Origin: Blasia pusilla
Taxonomy: Eukaryota > Marchantiophyta > Marchantiopsida > Blasiales
Direction of reading: 5' to 3'
Assembly: GCA_050084515.1 (NCBI GenBank)
Contig: CM114274.1
Coordinates: 22,940,001 to 23,004,000, forward strand
DNA: 64,000 nt
Made by a program: the position numbers and the translations under genes. Positions 44,280 to 56,292 of this stretch are shown piece after piece (within the stretch, counting starts at the first letter, position 1; the number at the start of each line of letters is the position of its first letter). The notes below the pieces were generated by a model, which saw nothing but the letters and a program-made list of their open reading frames with translations, did not search any database and had not been told where the DNA came from.

Positions 44280-45780
44280 TGAGCGATGAATTATGACATC
44301 CCTTGTATAACAACCTAAATCACAAGGCCGTAGTTGTAGTAAAGAATAGAAATTCTTCTTATCTATTTAATGATCTAGTCTAATCTCTTCATACCTTGGA
44401 CATGTGACAAACACATGTCCAATATTTTCTCCGTCACATAACCTACAAATTTGTTCACTTCTATCAATATTAAACCATCGTCCTTCTTCAATTCCTAGCC
44501 TATGAGACCCCGTTCTATGTCGTGCGATAATATGAGGTAAGAACGTGGAGATACCTCCAAGTAGGTATCCTTGTTCACAATATACAAGCATAGGATTAAC
44601 ATGAAGTGGATAAAACTCCATTTTGGTGCCCGGGCTGCTCCAAATAATGTTGAGAAATTGCTTCTGTAGATGTTCGCGGAGTGCCATCGGTTTCAAATCC
44701 CAATCGCGTTCCGTCACATTCCACTTTGAAGACCAAGTCATCACATCTGCCATCCATCCTATGGTACGTGTGGCTTGCAAAGCTTGATGAGGGAGTCAAG
44801 AAACATCAAGAGATCTCACCCTTGCAATGTAAGTGATGGTCAAGTAAAGAGCTTTAGCCTCTAGAGGAAGACAACCTATTTCCGCAAGAAGAATAACATA
44901 GGGAGTTTGGTTTCTTAGACCCAATTCTTCTTTTAAAAAGATCTTTTTGCATCCTCTCCACGCGCTCCCTACCTGTCTTCTTACAACTAGGGCCTCAAAC
45001 TTGGGTCCCATATCAGACCACCAGCAACATTAAGCTCCTAAATGAGAATTTCCTAAGATTCCAAGACACAAGATGAGTTGTTCTACACCGATTTAAAAAT
45101 GAATATATAGCTTTGAGACCACCTTGCACTCTCTGTTGCACGCAAAGTGCCCAACTATAGTCATGAGAGAAATATATGCCTACATGTTTTTAACTCTTCA
45201 CTTGTTCTAATTGTAGACCTTTGTAAAAGAACGAGAACTTGGATCGAGTACCTACTATAATGACTTTAGACTTCTCCATATTAACCTTCTCCATATTAAC
45301 CAAGCTTGTCCATTGCGCTTAGATTTCTCCCATAAAACACGCATGGCCAAGATATGGTCGATGGTGTTGTATGTTGGGCGAAAACCAGCTTGGACCCATG
45401 CTCTCTTTTGGAAAGACTTTGTCCACCAATTTCCCAAACAGCTTGGCAAAAATACTAGCCACCATGATAGTGCGATAGTTTGTCACCAAGTCCTTCCTGC
45501 CTGATTTGTGAACAGGAACAATCTCCCGTAGCGACCAAGTTGAAGGAAAACCATAGATAGCAGCATCACCCAATACTTTGGTGAGGATCGGTCCAATACA
45601 ATCTCCTCCCGACTTGAAAAGTTCAATAGAAAGACCATCCAAATCCTCACATTTACCATTCGCTAATCTTCTTAGTTGAGTCATCACCTCTCCTTCAGAG
45701 AATAAGCCACGTATTCCTTCACAACCTGGCATAGATGTAGCGTCGGGGAAGAAATAGAGCTTTTTGGCAAAAGATATCAA
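44280..45780 (-). pseudogene. LINE RT (core deleted) and C-terminal finger, copy K
   Basis: From the right: KKLYFFPDATSMPGCEGIRG, YGFPSTWSLREIVPVHKSGR, TNYRTIMVASIFAKLFGKL, then the deletion, then KTPY-like ELGLRNQTPYVILLAEIGC, VTWSSKWNVTERDWDLK and the finger ICRLCDGENIGHVFVTCP (C-x2-C...H-x4-C with a short deletion). The YVDD region is absent. Confidence 0.88.
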
Positions 45781-46300
45781 AGACTTGGGATCAAGAGTAA
45801 GTTTTTAAGACTGTACTACTAACCGTCTCCAAAATGATTTGGGGTCCTCATGCAGCTCCCTTTTCAAGGACTCTTGCTTCCGCCGTAAGAAAGCTCGTTT
45901 TTTAGATTTCACCAAGTATTTGTAAAGGCTCGTCATAATAAGCCGACTTTGAATATCCAAAGATTTATCAACTGATCATGCCCTTGCTTGCTTGCGTTCA
46001 GAGTCAAACCACCCATTACAAGGCAGCCTCCTAGCACTTCTATCCCTGTGGCACAAAAAGAACTTAGATGCAGTATTTTTGAGCAATTCGGTTAGTTGCA
46101 AACTTTCTGTGTGTGTAGATCTGGGCTCCATACAATGCGAGTCAAGAGTTTTTGTAAATGTAGCGCATAAGGATATTTTTTACGAGGATCCAAGCAAAAC
46201 TTGGGAGAGGCTAAAGCAGATTGACATGTCGAGAGAGGAATTGCCTTTGACAGTGAGAGAGTAAACAAAAGAGGTGCGTGATCTGATTCACGCTAAGGTT

Positions 46301-47057
46301 CTAGAATGTCAAATGTATAGATAAGAGAGCTATTAGGGGCGAGGATAGAAGATAATCGATGGTGCTAGCGCTGGTAGAAGAGAAACACGTATTGGAATGA
46401 GAGTTGGGAAAATGAGAGGTTCCATAAAGAACTTTCAAATTACAAGTGGCTCCGAAGGTTAAAAAATGCTTTATCAAAGGATTTGTAGAAAGATCTGAAG
46501 AGATTCTAGTCCACAAACCATCCTCATGTTCTTCGAGAAGAGGAGAAGTCAAGGAATCACTGAATTGGGTAAATTTAGCAGTACATGTGCGAGCATTGAA
46601 ATCCCCAATTAGAAAGACTTCACCTTTGCTTTGATATTTGAAAACATCCCCAATAAGTCGATGGAACGGTTGACTTTGATTGTTAGTGCGTGTTGAGTAG
46701 AAAGGCATGGAGAGTGGTGCAAAATAACAAATTGGCAAATGAAAATAAGATCCCCCAACCAAACCAAGACGTAGCCAATGATATTGGCCCCCTGATATCT
46801 TAATCTTTTAGATGTATGAGAGGTAGAAATTGAGACTTGATGAAAGTTGCAATACCGCCATAACCCCTTCTTACCCGTTGCCTTCTTTGGTTCCATGTCG
46901 ATCCCACCAAAGTAAACCCTTGCATCTCTGCAATAGTATTGCTCACATGTTCCCAAGTCTCCACAATATTGATGATGTACGCCATCTCCCAAATTGGTAG
47001 AGCACCCACATACTTTGTTGTTGAAAGGCCTCGTATATTCCACATCAACACTCTCAA
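46301..47057 (-). pseudogene. LINE endonuclease, copy K
   Basis: Starts RVLMWNIRGLSTTKYVGALP, with Glu in NIVETWEHVSN, then GEVFLIGDFNARTCTAKFTQ (Asp-Asn) and ASTIDYLLSSP. The SDHAPL end is lost beyond 46301. Two frames (46301-46762 and 46609-47057) show one frameshift near 46800. Confidence 0.88.
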
Positions 47058-47089
47058 CTTCTTGGATTGCTACGTTTATAGCTCTCTTT

Positions 47090-47830
47090 TTCTTTGGGTT
47101 ACAATTGCTCGACCAACGCGTAGATAAGCAATAAAACCTGCTTCTTGAGCCTCTTTGACCTTTGCAAGATCCTTTCTACTAGCTTTGAGTTATAGAGGTG
47201 TGAGATGAGGATCCAACCATATCCTTTGTTCTTTGAGAATGGCCTTGTTAGCCATGACAATATCACGTTGAGTTTGATCAACAAACTTAACTAGAATGGC
47301 ACGAGGTTGTGTTCCCGTTTTCCCAATACGGAAAGCTTGAGCCAAGTCCGGGTTATGAACATGAAGTGTATCAACCGAGAACTTGGTGACAACACTCTTC
47401 ACCTCTTTGCTCTCTGTTTCCGGCAAACTTGAGATTCTCACCTTCTTTTTCTATCTCTTGCTCTTGAGAGAAATGGATATGAGCAACCTTTGTAGCTTTA
47501 GCATAAGATTTTCATTTTCACTTCTAAAGTTTTAACAACCTCATGCAATCCTGAACTATTGGGAGTAGTTGCCAATGATGGTGCCTTCTCTTGAACATCC
47601 GCAACAGATTTGGAAAGATCCAACATCACACTAGAATTATCTTTCAACACTTTCTTCAAAACCTCTTGCGTTGCCTTCAACTCTCGGATTTGAATATGTG
47701 CAAGGTTTAATTGAGAATTTTGTACCTTGAATTATCGAAGATCTTTCAATTCATGCAAGACCACTTGCACTAGATACAAGATTTCGCCTTGAGTAGTTAT
47801 CATGTAGTCGACTTCACTTTATCCCAGATA
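47090..47830 (-). pseudogene. LINE ORF1, copy K
   Basis: Same layout as in copy A: coiled coil (LKKVLKDNSSVMLDLSKSVA), RRM-like part (AQAFRIGKTGTQPRAILVKF; DQTQRDIVMANKAILKEQRI) and C-terminal LAKVKEAQEA-like text. A gap near 47440-47470 removes a few residues, and frames shift twice. Confidence 0.8.
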
Positions 47831-47869
47831 TTGCACGACCTCCAATAAAGTATAGCCAAATCTCCAACA

Positions 47870-48561
47870 CCACACAACTTCTTCTCTAGAAGTTTTTTGT
47901 ACTTAAAATTTTTGAGAACTAGGGCATGTGTCAACACTCCACGTTGTGTCAAAATCTCAGCTTCATATGACACTCCACTTCAACCATATGGCCTCTGCAA
48001 GATTTAGATCTGAAAACCTCAAATCTAGAAGAGCAGAAACTCAAATCACTCACAACTTCGTGTGTATAACTAGGTTGTGCTTGAAATTTTTAGGGCTAAG
48101 GTGCCTCCTTATATTCCACATTTCCTCCTACTCTTAGCTTCATATGACACTCCACCTCAAAGATATGGCCTCTGCAAGATTCAGATCTGAAATCCTCAAA
48201 TCTAGAAGAGCATAAAATCAAATCTCTCAAAACTTCGTGTTTGTAACTCGGTTCTACTTGCAATTTTTAACGATAAAGCGCCTCTTTCAATCCACGTTGC
48301 GTCAAAATCTTAGCATCATATGACACTCCACTTCAAAGATGTGGCCTCTATAAGATTCAGATCTGAAATCCTTAAATTTAGAAGAGCAAAAACTTAAATC
48401 TCTTACAACTTGGTCTGTGTAACTTGGTTGTGCTTGACATTTTTAGGGCTAGGGCACCTTTTCACACGCCACATTGCATCAAAATTGTAGCTTTATATGA
48501 AATTCTATCTCAAAGATATGGCCTCCGCAAGATTCATATCTGAAATCCTCAAATCTAGAAG
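47870..48561 (-). repeat. 5' monomers of LINE copy K (about four units)
   Basis: ATATGGCCTCTGCAAG-type anchors near 47985, 48165, 48340 and 48515, a period of about 175-180 bases, the same unit as in copy A. The array is upstream of ORF1 in both copies, so it belongs to the LINE and not to the target. Confidence 0.88.
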
Positions 48562-49559
48562 GAATACTTGGCTTATTCTCCAAAGTAGAGGTGATGAATC
48601 AACCAAGAAGATTAGCAAATGGTAAATGTGAAGATTTGGATGGTCTTTCTATTGAACTTTTCAAGTCTAAAGTCATTATAGTGGGTACTAGATCCAAGTT
48701 CTCGTTCTTTTACAAAGGTCTACAATTATAACAAGTGAAGAGTTATAAATATCTAGGCATTGATTTCTCTCATGACTATAGTGGGGCACTTTCCGTGCAA
48801 AAGTGAGTAGAAGGTGGTTACAAAACTCTATATTCATTTTTAAATCACTGTAGAAGAGCTCATCTTGTGTCTTGGGGTCTCAGGAAGTTCTTATTTAAGA
48901 GCTTAGTGTTTCCGGTGGTCTTATATGGGACCCAAGTTTTGGGTCCTAGTTGTAAGAAGAGAGGTTGGGACTTGGGACTTGAAACCAATGGCACTCCACG
49001 AGCATCTAAAGAAGCAATATCTCAACATTTTTTGAAGCATCCCGGATACCAAAATGGAGGTTTATCAACTTCATGTGAATCCTATGCTTGTATATTGTGA
49101 ACATGAATACCTTCTTGCGGGATCTCCACGTTTTTATGTCATATTATTGCATGACATAGAACAAGGTCTCATAGGCTAGGAATTGAGGAAGGACGATGGT
49201 TTAATATTGATGGAAGTGAACGAATTTGTAGGTTATGTGACGGAGAAAATTTTGAGGATGAAGAGCATGTGTTTGTTACATGTCCAAGGTATGAAGAGAT
49301 TAGACTAGCTTATAAAATAGATGTGGTGAATTTCCATTCATTACTACATCTATTGCCTTATGATTTAGGTTGTTATCTTAGGGACGTCATTATTCATCGC
49401 TCAAGTGCTCTAGGCAGTAGCTAGGAGAAGGTCTTTAGGATCTTTTTCAAGATCAGTGAATGAATGACTTGTAATGTGTTTTTCAGCCTTTTGGTCCTTT
49501 GGGTCCCACAAGCTTGATCTATTTACCATTTTACCTTCTTTGAGTTGAAGGGAAGAGGA

Positions 49560-50866
49560 CGTGCCATCGACAATTGAGGTCTTAAGAGCAATGTTCCCTA
49601 AGGAAACAAATCTGGAGAGAAGGATTCGTGAAGGATACATGAAGGACACCCAAGCAGGCAAGTACCTAAGGAAGTTAAAGCAAGGGGGAAGGTGGCCAAC
49701 ATAAGTTTGAGGCATGGCTTCTAAGGTTTAAGCAGAGCAGGATCTATATGGGCGAAGGCAGGCTGCGAACCAAGGTGTTAGTAGAATCTCACGACGGACC
49801 CTTGGGAGGACATAAAGGGGAGAAATCCATGTTGGTTGTTCTGACTAAGAGGTTCTTTTGGTCCAACATGAAAGAGGGTGTTGCTCAATATGTGAAGACC
49901 AGAGTGACCTTCCAAGCAAACATGGTTTCTTATGATAAGAAACTGGGCTTGCTGCACAATTTCCGATTCCAGACAAACCCTTGTAGAGTGTGAGTATGGA
50001 CTTCATTACGAGCCTTTTGGAGTCTGAGGGATACAACGTCATACTTGTGATAGTTGATCGATTCAACCAATTGGGGAGATTCGTGCTGACGGTGGATTCC
50101 ACGACGGCCTATACGACTTCTCGACTATTTCTGGATAGTTGGTGGCACGCACACAGGTTGCCTGGGACTATTGTTCCAGATCAGGATCCAAAGTTTAATT
50201 ACCAATGCGTGTTGGAAGCACTTATTCAAGAGGTTCAGGATCGAGGATGGACAAACATGAAAGGTGAACTTGATTGTAAATCAGTACTTAAGGAATTACG
50301 TGAGTGCGAATCAACGAGATTGGGCGAAGTGGCCAAGTATGGTTGAGTACTGTTACAATTCAACCAAGCATTCTCTGACTGGAGAATCTTTGTTTCTTTT
50401 GGCTTATGGACGTGAGCCAGAAGGGCCTCTTGACTTGGCCCTTTCAGAGGATACTACATCGGCACAAACTCGACAAGCAACAACGGAAGGTTTGTTAGTG
50501 GAGATGAAAGAACGTGAGGAACGGGAAAGGAGAAATCTTGCAAAGGCTCAACTAAAGTACGTTAAGCATGCAAACAACACCAGGCCCAGAGTGAGATTCC
50601 AAGTAGGGGAGCAAGAGTGGTTGAGTGTGAAGAATCTCACTCTTCCAAAGGATTTGTCCGCGAAGCTATTCGCCAAGTATGTTGGACTGTATGTGATCAA
50701 GGAAACACCGTTTGAGGACGTGTATATATTGGAGCAGCCACAAGAGTTCAAGATACATCCAACTGTCCATGTGTTATTGTTGAAGAAGTGTCTTCAGGAT
50801 AATGGGCATCCCAAGCGAAGACATGTGTTGAGACTGCAACTGGTAATTATGAAAAAAGAACCGTAG
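49560..50866 (+). pseudogene. Integrase of gypsy-2
   Basis: Begins after the LINE with degraded text, then VLVESHDGPLGGHKGEKSML (zinc-finger His pair) and RFFWSNMKEGVAQYVKT; the expected Cys pair is lost. The core reads SMDFITSLLESEGYNVILVI (first Asp) and IVPDQDPKFNY (second Asp). A frameshift near 50270 switches to VNQYLRNYVSANQRDWAKW and AYGREPEGPLDL; the Glu position (normally DGQTE) reads TNM. The C-terminal GPY-like part (LFAKYVGLYVIKETPFEDVY; HPTVHVLLLKK) is open to 50866. Confidence 0.9.
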
Positions 50867-50872
50867 TTCAAG

Positions 50873-51091
50873 GTGAAGACCATTTTGTGTTTGAGGTGTA
50901 GGGCCAACAAGTACGAGTACTTGGTCAAGTTGAAGGGCTACCATGTGAAAGAGGCGACTTGGATCACGGAGAAAGATATATTTGGAACACGTGCAAGAGG
51001 TGTTGCAAGACTTCAAACGGATGCAGGAAAAGAACATGCGTTAGTACACGGAGTAGCTAGTGACATAACTTGTGACCAAAGGCTATTGTGA
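50873..51091 (+). pseudogene. Chromodomain of gypsy-2
   Basis: Chromodomains bind methylated histone tails and steer chromoviruses to heterochromatin. The frame reads YEYLVKLKGYHVKEATWITE, matching YLVKWKGY...ATWE, at 50912-50971. Trp of the usual VKWKGY is Leu here, so one aromatic cage residue is changed. It follows integrase after a stop at 50866. Confidence 0.9.
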
Positions 51092-51715
51092 CTAGAACAC
51101 TCTAGTGTTGCAATAAAGGAATGCATGGCTTTGGAGATTCAATGTTTATGTTATTTGCAATTTTTCTGTGGTAGTGTATGGCGATGAGTAGTTCCTCATG
51201 TGCTTAGGATGTAAGTTGAGAGGATAGACAAGAGTATTTGAGGTGAGAGCTTGTATTCGGATAAGCACCTAGAAGAGGACCAAGTGTTGGATGACTGACA
51301 CTTGCGCTCGCCGAGCATCGGCGGGGCAGATTACTCTGTCTTGGGGCTTTGAGTGATCTCGCTCGTGAATGCATGTGTGAACTTAGTGATATGCCTAAGC
51401 CGAATACGAGAGCAACCCAAAAGTAGAATGACTTGTGGACCATGTAAACATGTGGGATGTTTATGAGTTGTGAGCCCGAGAAGTCTTAGGTAGCAAACTT
51501 AGTTAGCTTATTTGATAAGTTAGACTAGTTTCAAAAATTGGTCTAGGCTCATTGAAGAGGAGATGCTAAATGATGCTAAGTGTTGCAGCGTCAACTTAAA
51601 CTTGAGCCAAATGAAGAATTGCAGGTTAGCTACCACAACACAATTCAATGTCAAGGGTCGGCTTCCCAGAAGACTTCACATTAGAAGGTTTGCATTGATG
51701 AGGGCATCAACCTCT
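51092..51715 (+). other. 3' untranslated region of gypsy-2
   Basis: No conserved frame between the chromodomain and the purine tract. Frames on the minus strand (51204-51443) are shadows. Confidence 0.6.
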
Positions 51716-51728
51716 AAAGAGGGAAAGG
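51716..51728 (+). other. Polypurine tract of gypsy-2
   Basis: AAAGAGGGAAAGG, 13 purines directly before the TG that opens the 3' LTR. It primes plus-strand DNA synthesis in LTR elements. Confidence 0.88.
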
Positions 51729-52366
51729 TGTCATAGCCCTCATAATCAAACGAGCGCCAAGGGGAACATCCTAACTCTAACAGACTCACGCTAGGCTGGT
51801 TTGCGCTTAAGAGAAGTCTCAAGAAGAGACAAGTTAGGAAACACAAGTGCAAGACGGGAGCAAGGCTAGCGTTTTGAGTGTTTCATGCGTTTATGGTTGC
51901 CACTAGGAAGCCGGAACCAAATATGAACCGAGACTTGAGAGGAGTCGAGTCTCGGACGAGACGTGGCCAAGGGGTGAGAACCATACTTGCTACATGGCTA
52001 GTGTTTGGGGTTTTTTACTTTATTTTTTAGCATAACTTATAGCCCCAAGATGCATTCAAGAAAAATAAGGTAGCATCGAAAAGCATATGTGGAGTTGGTT
52101 CAAATGCACAAAATATCTTGGCAAACGCTTGAACAGAGGTTGAGATATTTGCCAAAAATGACTGTATAAGGAGTCGGTTCTGGGCCAAAAAGAGGGGCCC
52201 GGATGCCTCTCCCCCAAAGGTAGGGGGAGGGCGGAGATCCATTGAAGTACTAGTAAAGGGGAGGATCTCCAAGGGTGCTTAGGACTTGAATCCCACTTTG
52301 GGCGCCGCGGGGCAACTCAAGGGCACGGAATGGATCAGGAGTTTTGGCGTTGGGATTCAAAACCCA
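51729..52366 (+). repeat. 3' LTR of gypsy-2, truncated
   Basis: Starts TGTCATAGCCCTCATAATC and matches the 5' LTR. It keeps the plus orientation throughout, including the part inverted in the 5' LTR. It ends at 52366 where a LINE monomer begins, so about 400 bases are missing. Confidence 0.88.
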
Positions 52367-54009
52367 TGGTGTTGGAGATTCTGCTCTTGTAGATTTATGT
52401 GTCAAAGATTAGAATCTTGCAAAGGTTGTATCTTTGTGGTGGATTGTGATCTCAATCATAAATTTGCAAAGAACTTCTAGGTTGCTAAATGCACTACTCC
52501 TAAAAATTTCAAGCACAACCAAGTTCCAAAGAAGAAGTTGTGTGGTGTGGGAGTTTCTACTCTTCTCAATTTGAGGATTGGAGGTTGTGCAATATCTAGG
52601 ATGGAGTGACGTCCATGATCACTACTCAAGATGACATTCTGAATTTCTTACAAGAAGTCTTGCATGAATTGAAAGAGTTTTGACAAGAATTCAAGGTAGA
52701 AACTTCTCAATTGAACCTTGCACATATTCAAATCAGAGACTCGAAGGCAATGCAAGAGGTCTTGAAGAATGTGATGAAAAATAGTTCTATTATGATGATG
52801 GATCTTCCAAATTTGTTGCAAATGTTCAAGAGAAGACATTGTCATTAGTGACAATAATCAATAGTTCAGGATTGCATGGGGTTTTTGAAACTTTGGAAGT
52901 GAAAATGAAATCTTAAGCTGAAGCTAGAAAGGTTGCTGATATCTCTTTTTGTTGAAAGCAAGAGATAGACAAGGAGAACCAATTTGCACATAGAAAGAAT
53001 GTAAGAATCTCAAGATTGCCAAAAACAAAGAGTGAAGAAGTGAAGAGTATTGTCACAAAATTCTTGATTGATACACTTCACGCGGGCTTGATATATTTAC
53101 CATTAACCATTTACCGTATTCATAAGCAAACTTGGCTCAAGCTTTTTGCCTTGGGAAAAAGGGCTCACAGCCTCGTGCTATTCTAGTTAAGTTCGTTGAT
53201 CAAACTCAACGTGATACCACTATGGCTAACAATGGCATTCTCAAAGGAAAGAGGATATGGTTGGATCTTGATCTCACATCTCTATAAGTTGAAGCTAGGA
53301 GGAAGGAGCTTGTGAAGGTCAAAGAGGCTCAAGAAGCAGGTTTTATTGCTTTTTTACGCGAGGGTCGAGCGATTTGTTGCTAAGAGAAAGAGAGACTTAT
53401 CAACAAAGTAATCCAAGAATCTAAGAGTCTTGATGTGAAACATACCAGGCCTTACAACAACAGAGTATGTAAGTGCTCTACCATTTTGGGAGACCGTGGA
53501 CATCATCAATATAGTGGAGACTGGGGAACATGAGAGCAATACTATTCAAGAGATACAAGGGTTTACTTTGGTGGGATCAACATGGAATACAAGAAGGCAA
53601 CAAAAGGGAACGGATCATGTTGGTATTGCAACTTTCATGAGGTCTCAATTTATACCTCACATACATCTAGAAGATCACCGTATCGGGGGCCAATATCTTT
53701 GGTTACGTCTGGGTTTGGCTAGGAGATCTTATTGTTATTAGGAACTTTATTATTTTCCACTACTCTCCATGCCTATCTACTCAACACTCGCTTGCATTCG
53801 GAGTCAACCATTTCATTGACTTATCGGGGATGTTCTCAAATATCAAAGAAATTAAAGTTGAAGTCTTTCTACTTGGGGATTTCAATGCTCACACACATAC
53901 AGCTCAATTTATTCCAATTCAGTGACTCCTTAACTTCTCCTCTCTTCGAGAAACTACATGATGGTTTATGGTGTAGAATCTCTTCAGATATTTCTACTAA
54001 TCCTTTGAA
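52367..54009 (+). mobile_element. LINE copy F (plus), 5' part
   Basis: Opens with monomer text (GGAGATTCTGCTCTTGTAGAT) to about 52600, then ORF1 (52610-53400; broken, with NLAHIQIRDSKAMQ-like coiled-coil text and AHRKNVRISRLPK), then endonuclease (53470-54009: WETVDIINIVETGEHESN; YLGISMLTH in place of GDFNAR). A 33-bp LINE end interrupts ORF1 at 53083. A gypsy-2 derivative interrupts the endonuclease at 54010. Confidence 0.85.
53083..53115 (+). mobile_element. 33-bp LINE 3'-end insertion
   Basis: CGGGCTTGATATATTTACC followed by ATTAACC and ATTTACC: only the last bases of the LINE 3' UTR plus its heptamer tail, placed inside ORF1 of copy F between ATACACTTCACG and text like GTTCATAA. It is an extremely 5'-truncated insertion. 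Confidence 0.75.
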
Positions 54010-56292
54010 TGTCGTGCGTCTACTCTCCTTGAATCTTTAATGTTATAGAAGCATGCGTTTACTAGGACACGCTCTCAATCTTGATCTGCACCCAAACACG
54101 TACTCACGTTAGTCAAGTCAGGGTTTATCAGCGTTCTAACTTTTCGAGTACTTGACTCGACCTCTCATCGAGCTTAACCTTCCCAGTTTAGCAGTTTATA
54201 ACATAGGCAAGTCTTTGAAGACTTGGGGCAGACTTTTTGGTCGAGTTAAGAACGTCAAACGGAGTTTGAATGCCTAGCGGTTCCAACTGTCCAATGAACA
54301 TCCAATGAGTTCCTAACCACGAGTCACGAAAATGAATTGCGGGTTGGAATCCAAGTGTGGCTTACAAATCCACTCCCTTGGATCAGGTTTGGGTTTTGAG
54401 TTCCAACGCCAAACTCCCGTTCCATCTTGTGCCCTTGAGATGTCGTTTGGTGCTTAAAGTGGATTTCGTGTTCCAAGAATCCTTGGAGACACTGCATCTT
54501 ACTAGTACGTTTGGGGATCCCCGCCCTCCCCCTAACTCCAAACCCTCTTTGACACCCCCTTGTTTTCTCGTAATTACAAAAAAAAATTTGCTCGAAGGAT
54601 CTTTGGGGTTGGACCTCATCGTCCCCTATCTACTTTGCCAGCTTCAAAAATTCTAAGCACGTCTTCAGTAATTCTAGCATCTGGAAGAGGGCCTTTTCTG
54701 TGCCCAGCTTAAGTCCACTTAAGAAGATCACCTTCTTTTCAAACTTATCCATCTTTGGGATCGAGTTCATTCTTGCATTGAACTCTTGCACATAAGTGCT
54801 AAGGGACCCACTTTGCCATAATTGTATGAACTCCATGCCATCGCAAAACTCCAGGTACTTCGGAGTGAATCGATCGCCAATCAACACCTTGAACTCTTCC
54901 CAACTCAAAGCGGTTCCACGACCTAGATTTTCTTTACGATGAGTCATCCACCATTGGAGGGCATGATCCTTTAGGAATGTGACTGCTACAATCACCTTGT
55001 CTTGCTCCTCTACCCTTTGCGCCTCGAAGTAAAGTTCTAGCTCCGTTAGGAACTCGTTCACTTTTCGAGACCGTCCCATTCTTGTGAATGGCACCGGAAA
55101 ATTTGTCTTACAAAGCGTCTTACCGGAACTAGAAGCTCTATTTCACCCAATCTCAACGATCCACTTACTCTGTTGGGTCATCAGCTCATTCATCAATTTC
55201 ATCAAGTCCATCATCAAGACATAGAGAATCAGGTTGCTTGAGTTTGGAGCCAAAGGCCTCGCGGAAAGATTTGCATTTGGGACATCCTCATGTCTGGGGC
55301 TCGGCACTTTGGGAGTCGCTATCTCCTCCTCTAGCTCGCAGTCACTCATTGGTTCATCTCGTGGATATTTTTTTTTGACTCGCGATCTCCTTGGTTCTTC
55401 GCCCTTGGTCGCCATTTACGAGTCCCGCCTTCTCAAGTCTCCTCCTTGTCTCTTGTGTTCCTCCTTGAGCATCGCGGTCTTCCTGCTACCATGAGTTCTT
55501 CTCAAACGTCCCAATCTTCCAGGACCCCAAGTTCATGCTCACCAAGGATAAGCTCTAATACCACGTGTCGTGCGCCTACTCTTCTTGAACGTAAATCTTA
55601 ACTATTGGGGAAGCGTGCGTTCAATATGACATGCTCTCAATCTTGATCTGCACCCAAAACTGCACTCACATTAGTCGAGTCTAGGTCAATCAGCGTTCTT
55701 ACTTTCCAAGTAATCGACTCGGCCTGTGATCAAGCTCAACCTTCCTAGTTTTGCAGTTTACAACAGAGATAAACTCTGTTTAGGACAGACTTTCTAGTCA
55801 GTTTAGGAACCTCAAACGGCGTTTGAATGCCTTTCGGTTTCAACTATCCAATAGAAATCCAATGAGTCCCTAATTGCGAGTCAAAAAAATGAATCACAGG
55901 TTGGAATCCAAGTGTGGCTTACGAAATCCACTCCCTTTGATAAGGTTTGGGTTTCGAGTTCCAACACCAAACTCCTATTCCATCCGATGCCCTTAAGACG
56001 TGATTTGGTGCTCAAAGTGGGGTTCGTGTTCCAAGAATCCTTGGAGACACTCCCCAACGCTAGTTGTGTTCCAAAACTGGTTCTTGCCTCTTTGGGAACC
56101 AACCTTCCTAGACTCAACTCATCTCAAGTCTTGGTTCACGTTTGAAATGCACATACTCTATTATGCATTTTGTATAGTGGACTTTTCCAAGAGACCTCTC
56201 CAAAAGACCTCTCCAAAGCGCGATCATCGTAGCGCGAGTCCACTAGAGTTTTAATGTTCCGCTTGGCGCCTATTTGGTGTTTGCTTGGTTAT
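54010..56292 (-). mobile_element. Deletion derivative of gypsy-2 inserted in LINE F
   Basis: Minus strand. From the right: 5' LTR (55566-56292, with an internal shortening), CG, primer site (55552-55563), gag (55415 to 54635), then a second partial LTR (54010 to about 54620). Everything from mid gag to the start of the 3' LTR is missing. It splits the LINE endonuclease at CCTTTGAA. The right end lacks the last bases of the LTR and no target duplication can be seen. Confidence 0.85.
54635..55415 (-). pseudogene. Gag of the gypsy-2 derivative
   Basis: Two frames: 55415-55143 (MATKGEEPRRSRVKKKYPRD; ANLSARPLAPNSSNLILYV) and 55094-54630 (RSRKVNEFLTELELYFEAQR; TFLKDHALQWWMTHRKENLG; DRFTPKYLEFCDGMEFIQLW; LSTYVQEFNARMNSIPKM). 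It is a clearer capsid than in the main gypsy-2 copy. It ends abruptly at the deletion. Confidence 0.88.

Larger units (their letters stand above)
44140..48561 (-). mobile_element. LINE copy K, nearly full length, inserted in LINE L
   Basis: Minus strand. It has a 3' tail of three heptamers (44140-44162), the hairpin and 3' UTR, the ORF2 C terminus, RT, linker, endonuclease, ORF1 and about four 5' monomers, ending at 48561. It keeps both ends and all regions except the RT catalytic core, deleted near 45300 (CTCCATATTAACC is repeated at the joint). Length is about 4.4 kb; an undeleted copy would be about 5 kb plus extra monomers. Confidence 0.9.
43459..49537 (+). mobile_element. LINE copy L (plus), inserted in gypsy-2 and split by LINE K
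   Basis: Part 1 (43459-44139) begins with about 75 bases of a 5' monomer and jumps at a shared GAGATG to the endonuclease (43466-44139: VFLVGDFNARTRTAQFSQF in the second frame, STIDYLLSSPTN). Part 2 (48562-49537) holds RT and C-terminal pieces (LANGKCEDLDGLSIELF; VLYGTQVLGPSCKK; near 49200 text of the Cys/His finger) and the 3' end with tail ATTTACCATTTTACC at 49521-49535. ORF1 and about 650 bases between endonuclease and RT are missing. Confidence 0.85.
39728..52366 (+). mobile_element. Chromovirus-type Ty3/gypsy element (gypsy-2), split by nested LINEs
   Basis: Plus strand: 5' LTR, primer site, gag, protease, RT, RNase H, then a LINE block at 43459-49537, then integrase, chromodomain, purine tract and a truncated 3' LTR. 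The two LTRs start alike and look roughly 85% similar by eye in their first 230 bases, so the insertion is old. The chromodomain places it among plant chromoviruses. Stops are frequent. Confidence 0.93.
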
